Under the pieces are notes generated by a model that saw nothing but the letters and a program-made list of their open reading frames with translations, did not search any database and was not told where the DNA came from. Below are positions 11,105 to 22,657 of a DNA stretch of 64,000 nucleotides, piece by piece. Positions within the stretch are counted from its first letter, which is position 1, and each line of letters starts with the position of its first letter. Where the stretch lies: contig JARWMV010000232.1 of NCBI GenBank assembly GCA_030998015.1, positions 744,001-808,000 of the forward strand, in the 5' to 3' direction. The stretch comes from Ceratorhiza oryzae-sativae (lineage: Eukaryota; Basidiomycota; Agaricomycetes; Cantharellales; Ceratobasidiaceae). Made by a program: the position numbers and the translations under genes.

Positions 11105-12242
11105 ATGTCTTCAACTGGTTCTGCTCAGCCCCCGCTCAACCAACAAACCAAGGATGAAGCGTTGCCAGCAAACACTTCTGAACCTGTGCTCTCTTCGAAC
11201 TCCAAAGAAATTCTAAATGATAACACCACCAGCCCTGATAATAAAATCTTCTCCGAACAACAAACTAACTCAGACCTTGTTTCCAAAGCCCAAGCATTCC
11301 TGGAGTCTCCAGAGCTAAAGGAGAGGGACTCGGAGAGTAAAACCCAATTCTTGGTAACAAAAGGTATACCAGCCGAAACCGCCGATGAACTTCAAAAATC
11401 AGTAGGTTTCATTATCTTTTACTTCGGCGCGAATCCGTTTAACCCAGACACAAGCTAGCCTCTATTCCCGTGATCCCATCTAGAACGTACCCCGAAGCAT
11501 TAGTCTCACCACCCAAATCACGACTACTCGAAAATCTTGTAACGCTTTACTACTTCTTTACTTACGCTACGGGAGCCTCCACAATCATGGCTTTTGCCTA
11601 CTCGGTGCGTTTAGGATGTATAAAAGTAGCATTTGTCTTATACCACTGTTTTGCAGAGGTTTATCCTACCCCGGTGGTCAAAAATGCTCGCAGCCAAGCG
11701 CCGCCTGCGGGAGCACCAACTTGAGCTTCTGCGGCGACTATCAGAAGAATTAAAGGACCATAGAGATAAATCTATTAATGCCGCTTCGATAGCACCGACT
11801 ACGGAATCCAAAGTGAGCAATTCGAAACAACTTCTTCGACACTCTAACTGGTCCACTCTAGGAACCTGTTTTAAGTACGAAACTCCAAGAACTGCACACC
11901 CAGATGTCGAATAAAACTCCTAGAACGGCTCGTCGACATACCCTTCAATCCCTCACGGACCTCACTGGCTATCTTAGCTCGCAATATCATATTACATCTG
12001 GGCTTAGCTCCGCTATGAGATCGTACAATTTTCAGTTTGCGATGCCAGGAGCAGCTTCCAACGCGAGCAATGATACTCATAATGAAATCAAGAAGGATTT
12101 AAGGGCCCTGAAGGGGTTATTGATCAATAGGTGAGTATGCTCGTGCTGTGCTCTAAACCTCAGGTCTCATTTTTTTTATAGGAGGACATTCCTGCAGGGC
12201 TCATCGGCATTACGGCCAGCCAATTCAGAACCCACGTATTAA
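11105..12242 (+). CDS. PEX14-domain peroxisomal membrane anchor-like protein
   Basis: Five or six exons. A polar N-terminus is followed by a Pex14 N-terminal helix set: AQAFLESPELKERD, TQFLVTKGIPAETADEL. In Pex14 this domain binds WxxxF motifs of the import receptor Pex5. Next is one hydrophobic segment (LYYFFTYATGASTIMAFAYS), then a basic helical region (WSKMLAAKRRLREHQLELL) with coiled-coil character, then SLTDLTGYLSS. This fits Pex14, or the fungal Pex14/Pex33 group, with one membrane segment and a cytosolic coiled coil, docking cargo receptors at the peroxisome. The final exon is joined through a GTGAGT...TTATAG intron and stops at 12240-12242. I assign it to the family, not firmly to the PEX14 orthologue. 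Confidence 0.75.
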
Positions 12243-13697
12243 AATTTACTGTATATCATATAATTTGACACCCACTTGCCAGTCATGCGGTTAAGGAGAA
12301 AGTGATGGCCAGATATAGACTGTTGATGGGGTAACCATCTCGGGTACGCTCCTAGCTGCCTCTGATCGGTCTGACTATCTCAAGGACGAGAGGTTTCCAG
12401 AGCCGAGCCAGGTCTATGATGCGTATGTCGCGTGGAATTCCAGAAGACGAGATTTTTGGCCCGTCCGGAGAGCGAGCTCTCCTCGAGGAATCGCGTCATA
12501 ATGGACCTTCGTGGGGAGCGTGTGACAACCCTTAAGAAGCGCTCGAGACACTGGTCGAAGCCTATCTCCAGCGGTTTTCAATAAAACGCTACAATTTTCA
12601 CCATTGAACAATATAAACCAAAACTCGAAAGGGCTTGTCGAGCCAGTGGCAGAATCGTTGTTCTAGTGCGGTATCAACTCTATGACGCTATGAATGCTTT
12701 CAGCTTGATAGAGGAACGAAGACCAGGGTCGACTCACATGTACGGCGCAAGTCCGCATTAGCCATCAACTAAAACTTACTCGAGATGGTCAGCGCGCGGC
12801 CTAGGTGGTGACTTCGACTTGTAAATGCTGGGACTACTTTACTTAGTCGAGCGGGCACCAGTGAGTGAGCGTTAGGCTACCATATTCAAATGCGAGTCTG
12901 GTCTGCTGCACCGAAGACTGAAGGCCATCCGACTTACCAATATCAGTAGCCCGAAGACAGGAGCTTTCCTACAACCATTCGTGATGAGTAAGCTATCCCT
13001 CGTAGCCTAAAACGCTCTACGGATCTAGACAGGTGTCCATGACGGACTCAGGAGCGATCAAGTACTATCAACGAACCCCAGCCAGTTGGTTCGAGCGCAT
13101 ATGTGCGGATTATGCGTCTCGCAACAGTTGTGCTCGGCCAAAATCCAATTCGCTACTGAGGGCCAGTCAGAGCGCTGGTTCTACCTAAGCAGAATAAACG
13201 CCAGTAGTGCGTGCTAACCTGAGCTACCCGGGCGTCAATTCGGCTTAGCTAGAACCAGGGCTGTAGCTAGCCCTAACTAGCAAATTTGCTTTTGGCCGAG
13301 TGAGTGCTGGTTCTGACGCGGGAAGACGATCTTGGTTTAACATGTTCCCCGTACTCCTTTTAACGGCGGGTAATCAACAATACACATGCCCAGGCAACTA
13401 CTACATATGTTATGCTCAACCAATACCCAGATAACGAAATACGCGCGCGAAACCCGAGTACATGCATGTGATTCTCGTGCTCTAAATTGGCCTTAGTTAT
13501 GTTGCAATTATATTGGATTGGGGAGAACCCAAGTCACATCTGTATGGCGTCTTGAGCTACAAGCAGGGGGCGAGGCAAGGGGGTCGTGCGGGGCTGTGCA
13601 ACGCAGGTTGTCCACAAACGTGCGTCTCAAGCTATCAGCTTGGCTCCGCGCCTATATATAATCCAGGCCCATCAAGTGTAACGAGTTGGCAATTGCC
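12243..13697. other. Gene-empty stretch of about 1.45 kb
   Basis: Stops are dense in all frames and no translation looks like protein. Many short palindromic tracts rich in CTAG occur around 13230-13290. No terminal repeats, target-site duplication or coding relic could be recognised. The end of the stretch contains the promoter of the downstream DUF1399 gene. Confidence 0.5.
13653..13661 (+). promoter_or_regulatory. TATA box of the DUF1399 gene
   Basis: TATATATAA lies 37 nt before the ATG at 13698. This implies a very short 5' leader if it is the main promoter element. Confidence 0.45.
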
Positions 13698-16516
13698 ATG
13701 GAGGATTTCCCTGCAGCACCTCCAGCGTATTGTGCATTTCGACCATCCAGCGAACAAGATGAAACACCCCCTGCGTTTGAACTTGGACCATCTGCAGCAG
13801 TGGTACCTATTGATACAAAGCCCCCATTTTACACAGATGGTCATGATGATCCGCTTCTAGCACCACCTCGGCGGATCCGTGCTGCTAGCTCTGGTACCAG
13901 CATAACTGCGTCCCCAAATTTCGAGATTGGGTCTAAATCCATCAACCTGTTCGAACTTGTGAGCGTCTCGGAGATCCGCGCCCATCTAGTTTTCCTTGGA
14001 GCATTTGCGCGACTCAAAGCGACTGTAAAATCTCAGAAAGGTCCAGACATCCGTGTTTCAGTGGACAAGCTATGGGCGACATACCTCGCGCGCTCTGTAG
14101 ATCGGTTCGCAAAATGGACTAAATTCGCTGTGCCACAACACATGGCGGAGGAAGACGTTCCTCCACTAGATGTGCTAATGGCATGGCATGCCTACCTGCT
14201 TAACCCGAGGGTATATTTTGAAGATGGCATACGGGGCAAATCAAAGCTGTTGCATATACGGTGTGTACTCGAGCTTAACTTCCGTAAAGAACGTAGCTCA
14301 TCACGATAGCCGACTATCCCAGCGCCTTCCCTTTACATCTCGCCGACAAAATCATTGATATTGATACACATTTGCCCCTTGACCCATCTGTAGAGCGCCG
14401 GCGTCGATTTGAGTCTCTGACAAGACAAGCATGGTTCGCCCCACTGAATACAGCCATGTCTGATACTACAATTGTCCCATGTCCACGTTGCGAGGACAGG
14501 AATCCAGTCGAAGTTTTCTGGGTCACAAATGAGGAAACTGGCTTTGCAGAGCGTGCATTTCGGGCGCGGTGCCATGTATGCATGTCTTTTTTTGACAGGG
14601 CTGTAAGTGCGAAATTCATCCAGGCTTTTTGTAACTGAAACTAAGGATTATAGGTCATGATGGCTCGTGCAATATGTGACGACGTTGTTACTGTACGGAA
14701 TGGCTTAAACGATAAATCGGATAGTGGGAAGATATTCATGTCGTATGCGTACCTAGAAACGCGGTAAAAAGTTGGATGTATTAAATGTCATTCTACACAG
14801 GGGAACTCTACTAAACTGCAAGACTGGTCAGCCTGACGCGAAAGTAGCAACGCGAAATAATAACACACTACTGCTAGTACGCTCCAGAGACAGATCCGGG
14901 TTCCTACATACTTATTATGCACCCTCCTAGAAATTTTTTGAGCGACCGTTTGGGAAGGCCACGAAGGGTGTTCAACTAGCAGAGGTGCTCAAATACTCTA
15001 TGAAGAGTATAGAAAACTCTCTGGGTGAAGGAATGGAGATGGCTGGAGGGCAACAACAGTAACAAATCCATCGATTGGTTTTGTTCTCCTGACATTGCAT
15101 CTTCGTACAGAGTTACTCGTATTCTCAGCTACTATCGGTCTCCCAGCTATCCATTTTCAATCGAGCTATGCGGAGCGGTTAGTAAGCTTCCCTTTTCCCC
15201 CTTCCAATGAATCAAATTCCATTTGCCTATAGATACTTCGTCAAGGTTCATTCATTGATAAAATGGTTAACCTGGGGTGGACAGAGCCGCGTGCCTTTGA
15301 CGATGATCCCGAGATACCGACACGATGCATTGCTCGGTACAATGCATGGCTCAATGTTATGGAGAAGTTTCCAAAGCAAATGCTAGTACCCACCCTCGTG
15401 AGTACCTATGCACTGCGTTCGAATAAATGTCCAATCATGCTTTTTGACAGGACATTGTATGCAATGAGGATACGTTTATAACAAATGTTATATTGACTCG
15501 ATGCTCTGGTAGGATCTTGCCTGGCATACACATCAACTCAAGCAAGCTGCGTATAGGTGTGCATAAGAGAACAAGGGATTGATGATCAACTGACTCAATC
15601 ATGTAATACTAGGACACAAACACTCGCTCTCCTGCACAAGTTTGTAGATCATGACGATAAAATCGAAGAAAACAAATTATCAGACGCGTATGACCAAACG
15701 GCAAAATTCTGGCAGGTGAGTTAGAATTTATCCAACGACGCGCAGAACATATTTAAACCACGCATATAGCAACTGTATGGCGTGCCTTACCACGTCTGCG
15801 GGTGCATACATCCACCCTCCAGCTCATTCATCGCCTCGCCTATGGCCTCTTTGTCTAAAATACTCAAAGGTAAAAGCAAGGCACAAGATTTTGTCAATTC
15901 TCGTCCACACCTAGTATCAACCCACGACTGCGACGCGGCGATCACCCACGCTTCAGAGCACAACGCAGTTGTCGTCGTCGGACACAAGCTCACGGAGGAG
16001 CGTCGAGATTTACGAGCAAAAACGCACGAAAAATGGTACCAACAGACGCGAGCAGCTGTGGAGAAGGGCAAGGCCCCCAAGGATGGATGGGAAGCTATCA
16101 GCCTACGACGAACCCAGGGACACAATCAAGCTTTTATGCGGCCCTTTCCCAATCTAAACTTGTAAGCCGGTCCTACTTTTGTCCCCTGCTTTGATTCCTA
16201 CTATGATCACTATAATCCTAGGGAGCCGGTTATACCATATGGAGCCGAAACCTGTGCAACGCATGATGGAGGGGTGCTAGACGGTCGTAGATTGAACGAG
16301 CAGCCAACAGGCGGCAAGTATTCGGCGGGCGTGTGTGCAGCAGGCGTAGGACTCTATGGTACACTCCCACTCGGAGGGCTATCTATAGGCGCAATGGGAA
16401 CTTGTTCGGGAGCGTGCAGCAACGGAGTAAGTAACGGTTCTATTAATGTGGCCTATCGTATCTATCATATGCGTTCTCCATGATAGGGAGGGTACGGGAT
16501 GGGAGGATGTGGATAA
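13698..16516 (+). CDS. Glycine-rich domain-containing protein (DUF1399/GRDP type)
   Basis: A multi-exon gene starting MEDFPAAPPAYCAFRPSSEQ. The N-terminal half has the family blocks KLWATYLARSVDRF and PPLDVLMAWHAYLLNPR. A cysteine pair region (VPCPRCEDRN, then RCHVCMSFFDRA) looks like a small metal-binding insert. The second half carries RQGSFIDKMVNLGWTEP and then VPTL-DI-DLAWHTHQLK, the DUF1399 core. After LALLHKFVDHDDKIEE come a Cys-rich stretch (YHVCGCIHPP) and a glycine-rich C-terminus ending GGYGMGGCG. Plant GRDP relatives are linked to stress and RNA; the fungal role is unknown. The residues DI are supplied by a 6-nt exon at 15451-15456. All joins keep frame. Confidence 0.82.
15451..15456 (+). 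other. 6-nt microexon (GACATT) in the DUF1399 gene
   Basis: The upstream intron 15398-15450 starts GTGAGT and ends TTGACAG. The downstream intron 15457-15512 starts GTATGC and ends GGTAG. Including GACATT gives VPTLDIDLAWHTH, the conserved family block. Skipping it gives VPTLDLAWHTH, still in frame. Confidence 0.65.
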
Positions 16517-16955
16517 TGGGCGTACTGCAGATTCCCGTGTATGCGCCTTTAGGTTCATTTGATACGATCAAACTATTGCATTTTTTCGCCCGCTCCATTC
16601 AGTAATACCTACCGGTTATAGCGCAACTTCTAAACCACAACTTCAACGACATGTGATGATTTCTCAGTATCGAGCTCCTGGAGTGAGGGCAGGATATTTA
16701 TTCCACGAGAACGTGTATACGAAGTCGAACCAACATTAGAATATGCACCAGCGAACAAACAGGAAAAGAGCAACGGCGAATACATAACCGCAGATGAGAG
16801 AAAGAAAGAAAAAAAGTACTTCAAAAAAACCCCTCTCCGAAGCAATATATATGTATGAGCAATCTCAAGAAACCAACGAACCAGCGGTGCATATACAAAA
16901 AATGGAGCAACACAGACCAAATGCGATAAAGAATGTACACTGACCGAGAAAAAGA
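16517..16955. other. Convergent 3' region
   Basis: About 440 nt between the ends of the DUF1399 gene and the tyrosine phosphatase gene, which converge. It is AT-rich without coding potential and likely holds both 3' UTRs. Confidence 0.5.
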
Positions 16956-19900
16956 CTATGAATCTACAACCATTGCGTTTCCCGACCCTTGCAACTCCGA
17001 CGGCCGCTTCTTCACTCGAGCTTTGCTCCCAGCCATATCGACCTTGACGAGCTCGGTTGGGCTGGCATGTCGCTTCGCGCCGGCCGAAACAGCTGTGTTG
17101 CCCTTTGCCCGTTGATCGTCGATCATAGCGAGCACACCCTCGACCACGGCACGGTGGACAAACACGTACTGGCGCAACGACTGGACGAGCGACATGCGTT
17201 GCTCGCGCATATCTTCCAACACCTCTCGGATCGGCTCCTCCATCGATTGAAGAGGTGACGCTGGTTTAGCGTTCTTGGCGCGATCGAGCGAGCGCGGAAG
17301 CACGTAATCAAACGTGTCACGCTCACGGTTGTCAGTGGAGTCCGGCCGAGGACTTGGAGCGATCGATGTTCGGGGCAGGGCCGGCAGTGGGGTAGGCACC
17401 TGTAGCTCTGGTGGCTCCACAGTCCTGGCCACGTTGGAAGACCATGCACACGCCAGCTGGGACAAATGCGGTCGTTGGGTGTAACCCTTGGGCTCAGTCT
17501 CGCTCATCTCCACGTCCTGTGCGGCTCCGTTGCCGGTTGGTGACAGCTTTGTGTCTCCGCTACCCGTCGACAGCTGCTTGGTACTCCAGCTGCCACTTGC
17601 AGACGCCTCATGCACCCCACTACTCGTCGAACTTGACGGCATGCTGGTCGAGAAGTTAAATGACGAGGCTGACGAATTATTCGAAGACCGGGAAGCATCA
17701 GCATATTCAAACGTAAAGGGAGCTGCTGGCGCACCCCCGGCGCCGTTGACCGTCATCGTCCCCATGGGTAGATTGTTTTCCAAGTCCGAGGGCGGCGAAC
17801 CGGGTTTCGCATGCACGCCAGCGCCGGCACGTCGCGCGCCAATCGTCTTGCGCAACGAGCGTTGTCGTTGTCGTGCGGGTGTTATGTGTAATAACCCAGA
17901 TGGGGGCTGTCGACGCAGGTCTGACTCGGGATGACTCGCACGGCGAAGACGTGGGGACGTGTTGCTGAAGCTGTCCGAACTAGGATTGTCCTCTGGACTA
18001 CTATCACTGGCGTTGTCGCTTGAGGTATTGGTAGCTGTGGTCGTGTAGCTGGGCTGCCGTTGAACATCGAGGTCATGTCGAATCGTGTCCAGAATGGCAT
18101 CAATCGCAACAAAGCTCCCCGTCCGCCCTACGCCCGCACTACAGTGCACCAGTACCGGGCTCTTGATCGACTCGGGTTCGCCTCTTCGGCCTCTTCCGAT
18201 GCCTCCCTCACGTCCTTAACCAGCTCGAGTAGCTCGGTCGTCGTGTCCGGCACGTTCAAGTCCATCCAGGACAAGAACTGGAACTGCACAACCTTCCGGG
18301 GTGGTACTTCAGGGTGCTCGAGGTGCGAGAGTGCAAACGTTCGACGGATGGTCGAGGGTTCGTTCTGTTGAGGCTTCTTGGAGTTCTGGCCAAAGTCGAA
18401 GCCGTTGATGCGCTCCACCTCTTCTTCCCCACCCTCGGTCGAAATCAGTTGCAGGCGGAGCGGGCCGTACTCTTTGCCAGACCAATAGTCGCCGCACTTT
18501 AGTTGATTGTTCTCGACCTGACGCGTGAGCATGACAATGACATGGACGTTCTGCTCCCAGACCATTCTGAAGGGACATGGGCATGTATGCGCATACAGAA
18601 ATCAAAAGAAACACTCACGTCCAGAAATCAACATATGTCGAAGGCATAGGTCCTTGAGTAGCAATATAACTTCGTCTGGTACCACGGGGTTGAACGTGAG
18701 AGGCGTTGACATAGTCGGAGCCATCGTCAGTGGCCGTCTGCAGACGTACGCGAGCGTGTTCATAAGGCCAGATATTCTTGTACCTGTAGCAAGGACATTA
18801 GCTATGCCGAGCACGATGTGGTCAAAAATTACTTGCCTGTTCTTGGAACCTTTCTCGACACCTGCCGTGATGCTGTACGGGAAATCACCCACGTGCTTAT
18901 CGCCGTCGCTCGATCGTTTCGGCTCGTCGTTTCCAGGCGCTTGACATTCCATAGAGTGATGCGACATGACGCCTTGGAGCCGTCTTTGTTCGCCGAGCTC
19001 GATACTGCGAGAAAAAAAAAACGGTCAGTCAACGCCCTATGAACAAGAGAATCGACGCACCGATAGAACTGCATCGCTAATGCCTCAATGCCTCTTTCCT
19101 TGTCACTATCCTCGACAATGCCCCGCAGCCAGTTTACTGGGATCTCATCCTTGCGTGACAAGACCTCTTCGGGTAATGAAAGCGGAATCCGCTCCGTGAT
19201 GCCCTAGAGGACAAATAAGCACAGAGACCAGTTGAAGTAAAAAAAACCGACGCACATGTGACAATTCCTGGTTCTGTCGAATGTTATCGAAGAATGGATT
19301 AGATGCCTGCAATTTGTTAGGTCTGTGTCCGAATCCAGTCGTCGAGCCTAAAACGCCGATGAGCCGTCGGGTGTTGTTACCAAAATGAAACGCGACCTAC
19401 TCTGCTGGAACGCCGACTGGGGCAGATTCTGGGTGTTGAGAAACTCGCCTCGGCTGGGATCGCTGGCTCCTTCGGGCTCTGGTGAGGGTAATGAACCAGA
19501 CTCGAGGCAATCGGGTGCGGTTCGTGCGACTGCGTTGTGACCGCCGAGCAGCCACGCGAGCTCACCCTGGAACCCAGCGGCCTCGAATTTGCGGAGCAGA
19601 CCGAGGACTCCACTCCCGTCGGCGAGCTTGGCAAGATCAGCGTCATAGATCAAGATGCGGGCGGCCGATGGCCAGGACTCGAATGTACGCCGAGCGGACC
19701 CGGACGCGATCATGGTCGCGAGATTGGTGAGCGGGAACTTGGGGCGTTTGAGGAGGGTGCTGGGGACGGAGAGGGAGATGGCGCCGCGAACATGGGAGAT
19801 GGCGTGCGGGCCGCTGGAGCGGACGTCGATGATGAGTGGCGGCGGGGCGAGTGCGAGAAAGGCGGCAAGCGTGTTGGGCGTGACTGCCGTGAACTGTGCG

Positions 19901-20253
19901 GTGTCTGGTGTGGATGACGACGGGGATGGGATCGAGTTCATCGACCGGGACTGGATGTGGGCGGGGGAGCCGAGGTTGAGGCCGGAGAAGCTGGTCGCCG
20001 CTTGGGAACTGGACGAGCGCGCGATGGGAGGGGCCGCGAGGGCGATGTCGCCTGCGGGACCTGCCGTCTGGGCCGTGGCCAGCGCGCTGTCGAGCGGCGA
20101 CTCGTCGGGCAGCAGCCGGGCCGTCAGCAGCGGTGCCGACGACCCGAACCGCCGCCCGATGGCCTCTGCAAACGGGTCGACGGTGTCGGTCGGGACGGCA
20201 GATACGGCGGTGCGGGAGGCGTCGGGCGCGAAAAAGTCCATTGTGTCTGCCAT
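16956..20253 (-). CDS. Rhodanese-like plus protein tyrosine phosphatase (Pyp1/Ptp3 type)
   Basis: The protein starts MADTMDFFAPDASRT at 20253. After a low-complexity N-terminus comes a rhodanese/CH2 fold (PPPLIIDVRSSGPHAISHV, then ARILIYDADLAKL). The position of the rhodanese active cysteine holds Asp, so this half is a non-catalytic docking module, as in MAPK phosphatases. The PTP domain follows: NPFFDNIRQNQEL, YKNIWPYEHARVRL, DYVNASHV, SYIATQGPMPSTYVDFW, NVHVIVMLTRQVE, SWMDLNVPD and VHCSAGVGRTGSFVAIDAIL. The C-terminus is a long serine-rich tail with a conserved helix (LRQYVFVHRAVVEGVLAMI) that belongs to the PTP fold. The expected role is dephosphorylating stress MAP kinases. The WPD loop reads WMD. 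Between the WMD segment and HCSAG the frame changes, which needs an odd intron of about 50 nt or a 1-nt error or mutation (see findings). Confidence 0.85.
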
Positions 20254-20601
20254 AGTGGCGAGCGGAAAGGAGACTCTTCAAGGGGGGCTCGCTGGGTGGT
20301 GGGGCCCGCGCGCTGCTCCAATAATCGTGGATCTTGTGGAGCACGCTCGCTTTCCTAATCCAGCCGCCTGTCGACGTAGTGTGGAGTCTAGACCGCCACG
20401 TGCAGCTACTATCCACCCCAGCTCACTTTAACTACGGCCACCAGCGCAGTTGGCCTGCACCACGTACCCCCACCCCCAAGTTTTATCGCATGTTCAATCG
20501 CGCCCGCACGAATCCCCGTTTTTTCCGGCGAGCGCGCATGCGTCACAGACCTGGACCCTGATGACGTCAATTCGAAGTCTAGCTCAATATACAATTATGT
20601 C
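20254..20601. other. Short intergenic gap, phosphatase promoter
   Basis: About 350 nt between the phosphatase start and the end of the ClpP gene, both on the minus strand. It is GC-rich near the phosphatase start, with no gene seen. Confidence 0.45.
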
Positions 20602-21773
20602 TCATTTCAGACTCTCGGGTTTTCCACCGCTCGGCAGCACACTCTCCTGCCGGTTCTCCAGCACTCGGTCAACAATTCCAAACGCCTGCGCCTCCTCGGC
20701 TAAATCGAAATCATCAGGCGCGCAGTTCCGCTGCCAACCGAATTCAACGTACCAGTCATGAAGTAGTCACGCTCCAATGCCGTCTCTACACCAACAGACC
20801 CCGCTCAGCCCCACATCACTCGCACCTGAGCCAGAAAGAAACGCACCGAATCGTTTTTGGCCCTCCTGCATGCTTTCTTCCTTACCCTTGCAATGCCGCG
20901 CGTAGATTTCAGTCAGCCGGGTCCGCACGCGAAGGATCTCCTTGGCATGGATGGCGATATCGCTCGCTTGACCGGATGCGCCACCCGAGGGCTCTGGGGA
21001 TGGAATTCAGTCGCATGTCTTGAAACAAATAAACCACGCACGATGGATCATGACTGATGCGTTGGGAAGACACTGTCGGTGTCCTCGTTCACCTAGGACG
21101 GAAATATGATCAGAATGTTCGAGGCATATGACAAATCGGCCCCCACCTGCTGCCAATAATAGCGACCCCATCGAACACGCCTGACCCATGCAGTACGTAT
21201 GCACCGGGGACGAAATATATTGCATCCTATCCCCCTATCAGCTAATATACCGTTTTGGGATGGAGAATCACATACGTATCATAAATTGATAATCCTGCAG
21301 TAACGCTCCCGCCTGGCGAATTGATATACAAATGGATTGGTTTGCTGGTTGCTTCAGCCTCGAGGAATAACAACTGGGAGACGATAAGCGTTGCATCCGC
21401 ATCTCTGATCTGCTCTTGTCAAAACATTTTTCCAATGAATATGCGTGCATCTAGACTCACTGGCCCATAGAGCATGACGACCCGTTCCCTCAACAACCGA
21501 CTAAAAATATCATACGACCTCTCTCCTCGCCCCTGTCAAATCAAGCCCTTACGTCAAGGCTAACGTCCAGTGCTCTGACACACGATCCATACCCACAGTC
21601 TGTTCAATCACTATCGGCACCAGTCCGCTCGCCGTCACACCCTCGTCAGGTTTCCAGTCTGACATCCACCTATATGTCCTAGTACCCCCGAACCCACTTC
21701 CGATGGGTTTCCTACATGCAAAACTAAATGGCCGTGCGGGCAAATAAAGCCGGAGCCCAGCCCTGGAGATCAT
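20602..21773 (-). CDS. Mitochondrial ATP-dependent Clp protease proteolytic subunit
   Basis: Starts [18 protein letters not shown] at 21773, a basic, amphipathic, mitochondrial-type leader. Exons then give [90 protein letters not shown] and [20 protein letters not shown]. The last exons carry [10 protein letters not shown] and [17 protein letters not shown]. The catalytic Ser (GQACSMGS in place of the common GxASSMG), the His (MIH) and the late Asp region of the serine triad are all visible. ClpP forms a barrel protease in the mitochondrial matrix with a ClpX-type unfoldase. The length fits the family. It lies upstream of the phosphatase on the same strand and diverges from the MFS gene across about 880 bp. 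Confidence 0.9.
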
Positions 21774-22657
21774 CGCGGTGCACAATGTGGGTAGATGGTT
21801 CGAGCACCGCAGCTCACGTGACCATGCGCCAGAGCGGCTTGATGTTTTCCGCTCACATTCCGAGGTTCAACTTCTGAGCCCAACGCTTGGATGTATACAT
21901 CACGCTATGCAACTCGTCATTTACATCACTAAATTCTATTTTGTTTCGTGAAATGGTGGTTAATGCTATCACATACAGGGAAACCGGCCGGATTTCATCA
22001 TTTTTAGTATGTTGGGCGATGGTATGATTGAACTAGAAAGCTTTTTGGCATAGCGCTATTTTCACACTCATAGATATAGCATATTTATTGTACATTTTAT
22101 AACTCGCAGTTCACAAGGAATGTGCCCTAAAACTTCCGCCCAGGATTTACTCAAATCGGGAAGGGATATCCTCATCCGTAAATTTTAGTGCCCTTGCACA
22201 CATGGCATTGAGAGCTAAAATTATACCATTAAATCTGGGATAGCCCCGTCAACTTACACCACAAGAGACACCCGCCAAAATGAAGCGAATCAAAATTCCA
22301 GAGCTCAGTTGATGACACCCCTGAAAAAGTTGCCCAAAATGCAACTTTAAAAAAAGGCTCGCAATTACAAGCTCGGGCCACCAAACGAATCGCGGCAACG
22401 CAAAATTGTTTTAATGCATTTTCAATCAATTTATTTTGTGCAGAACCTATCACGCTGTCTAGCGGCCGGTTTCACCGGCTCGGTCGGCCTCTCAGCGTGG
22501 TGCGGTATTGCGGAATTAATGTCATGTGACTTGCCTACGATTAATAATTACCCGGCACGACATCCAATAATAGGTTCTCTTTGACTCACGTCGTTCGTCT
22601 TATTGATATAAACTCAATCTACCTTTCGACCATTACCTTCGAGCAGACTACTCCTCG
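21774..22657. other. Divergent intergenic region, ClpP and MFS promoters
   Basis: About 880 nt without coding potential. A CCAAT-like element occurs near 22562 and an AT-rich GATATAAAC near 22605, both suitable for the MFS promoter. Much of the middle is AT-rich. Confidence 0.4.

Noticed and set aside
12243..13697. Possible transposon remnant in the gene-empty stretch
   Set aside because: No terminal repeats, coding relic or target duplication could be found. The CTAG-rich palindromes are too short to call.
19643..20431. Open frames of over 250 codons on both strands opposite or offset to the phosphatase N-terminus
   Set aside because: They overlap the rhodanese-domain exon in other frames. 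Their Arg/Gly/Ala-rich composition is that of GC-rich shadow frames.
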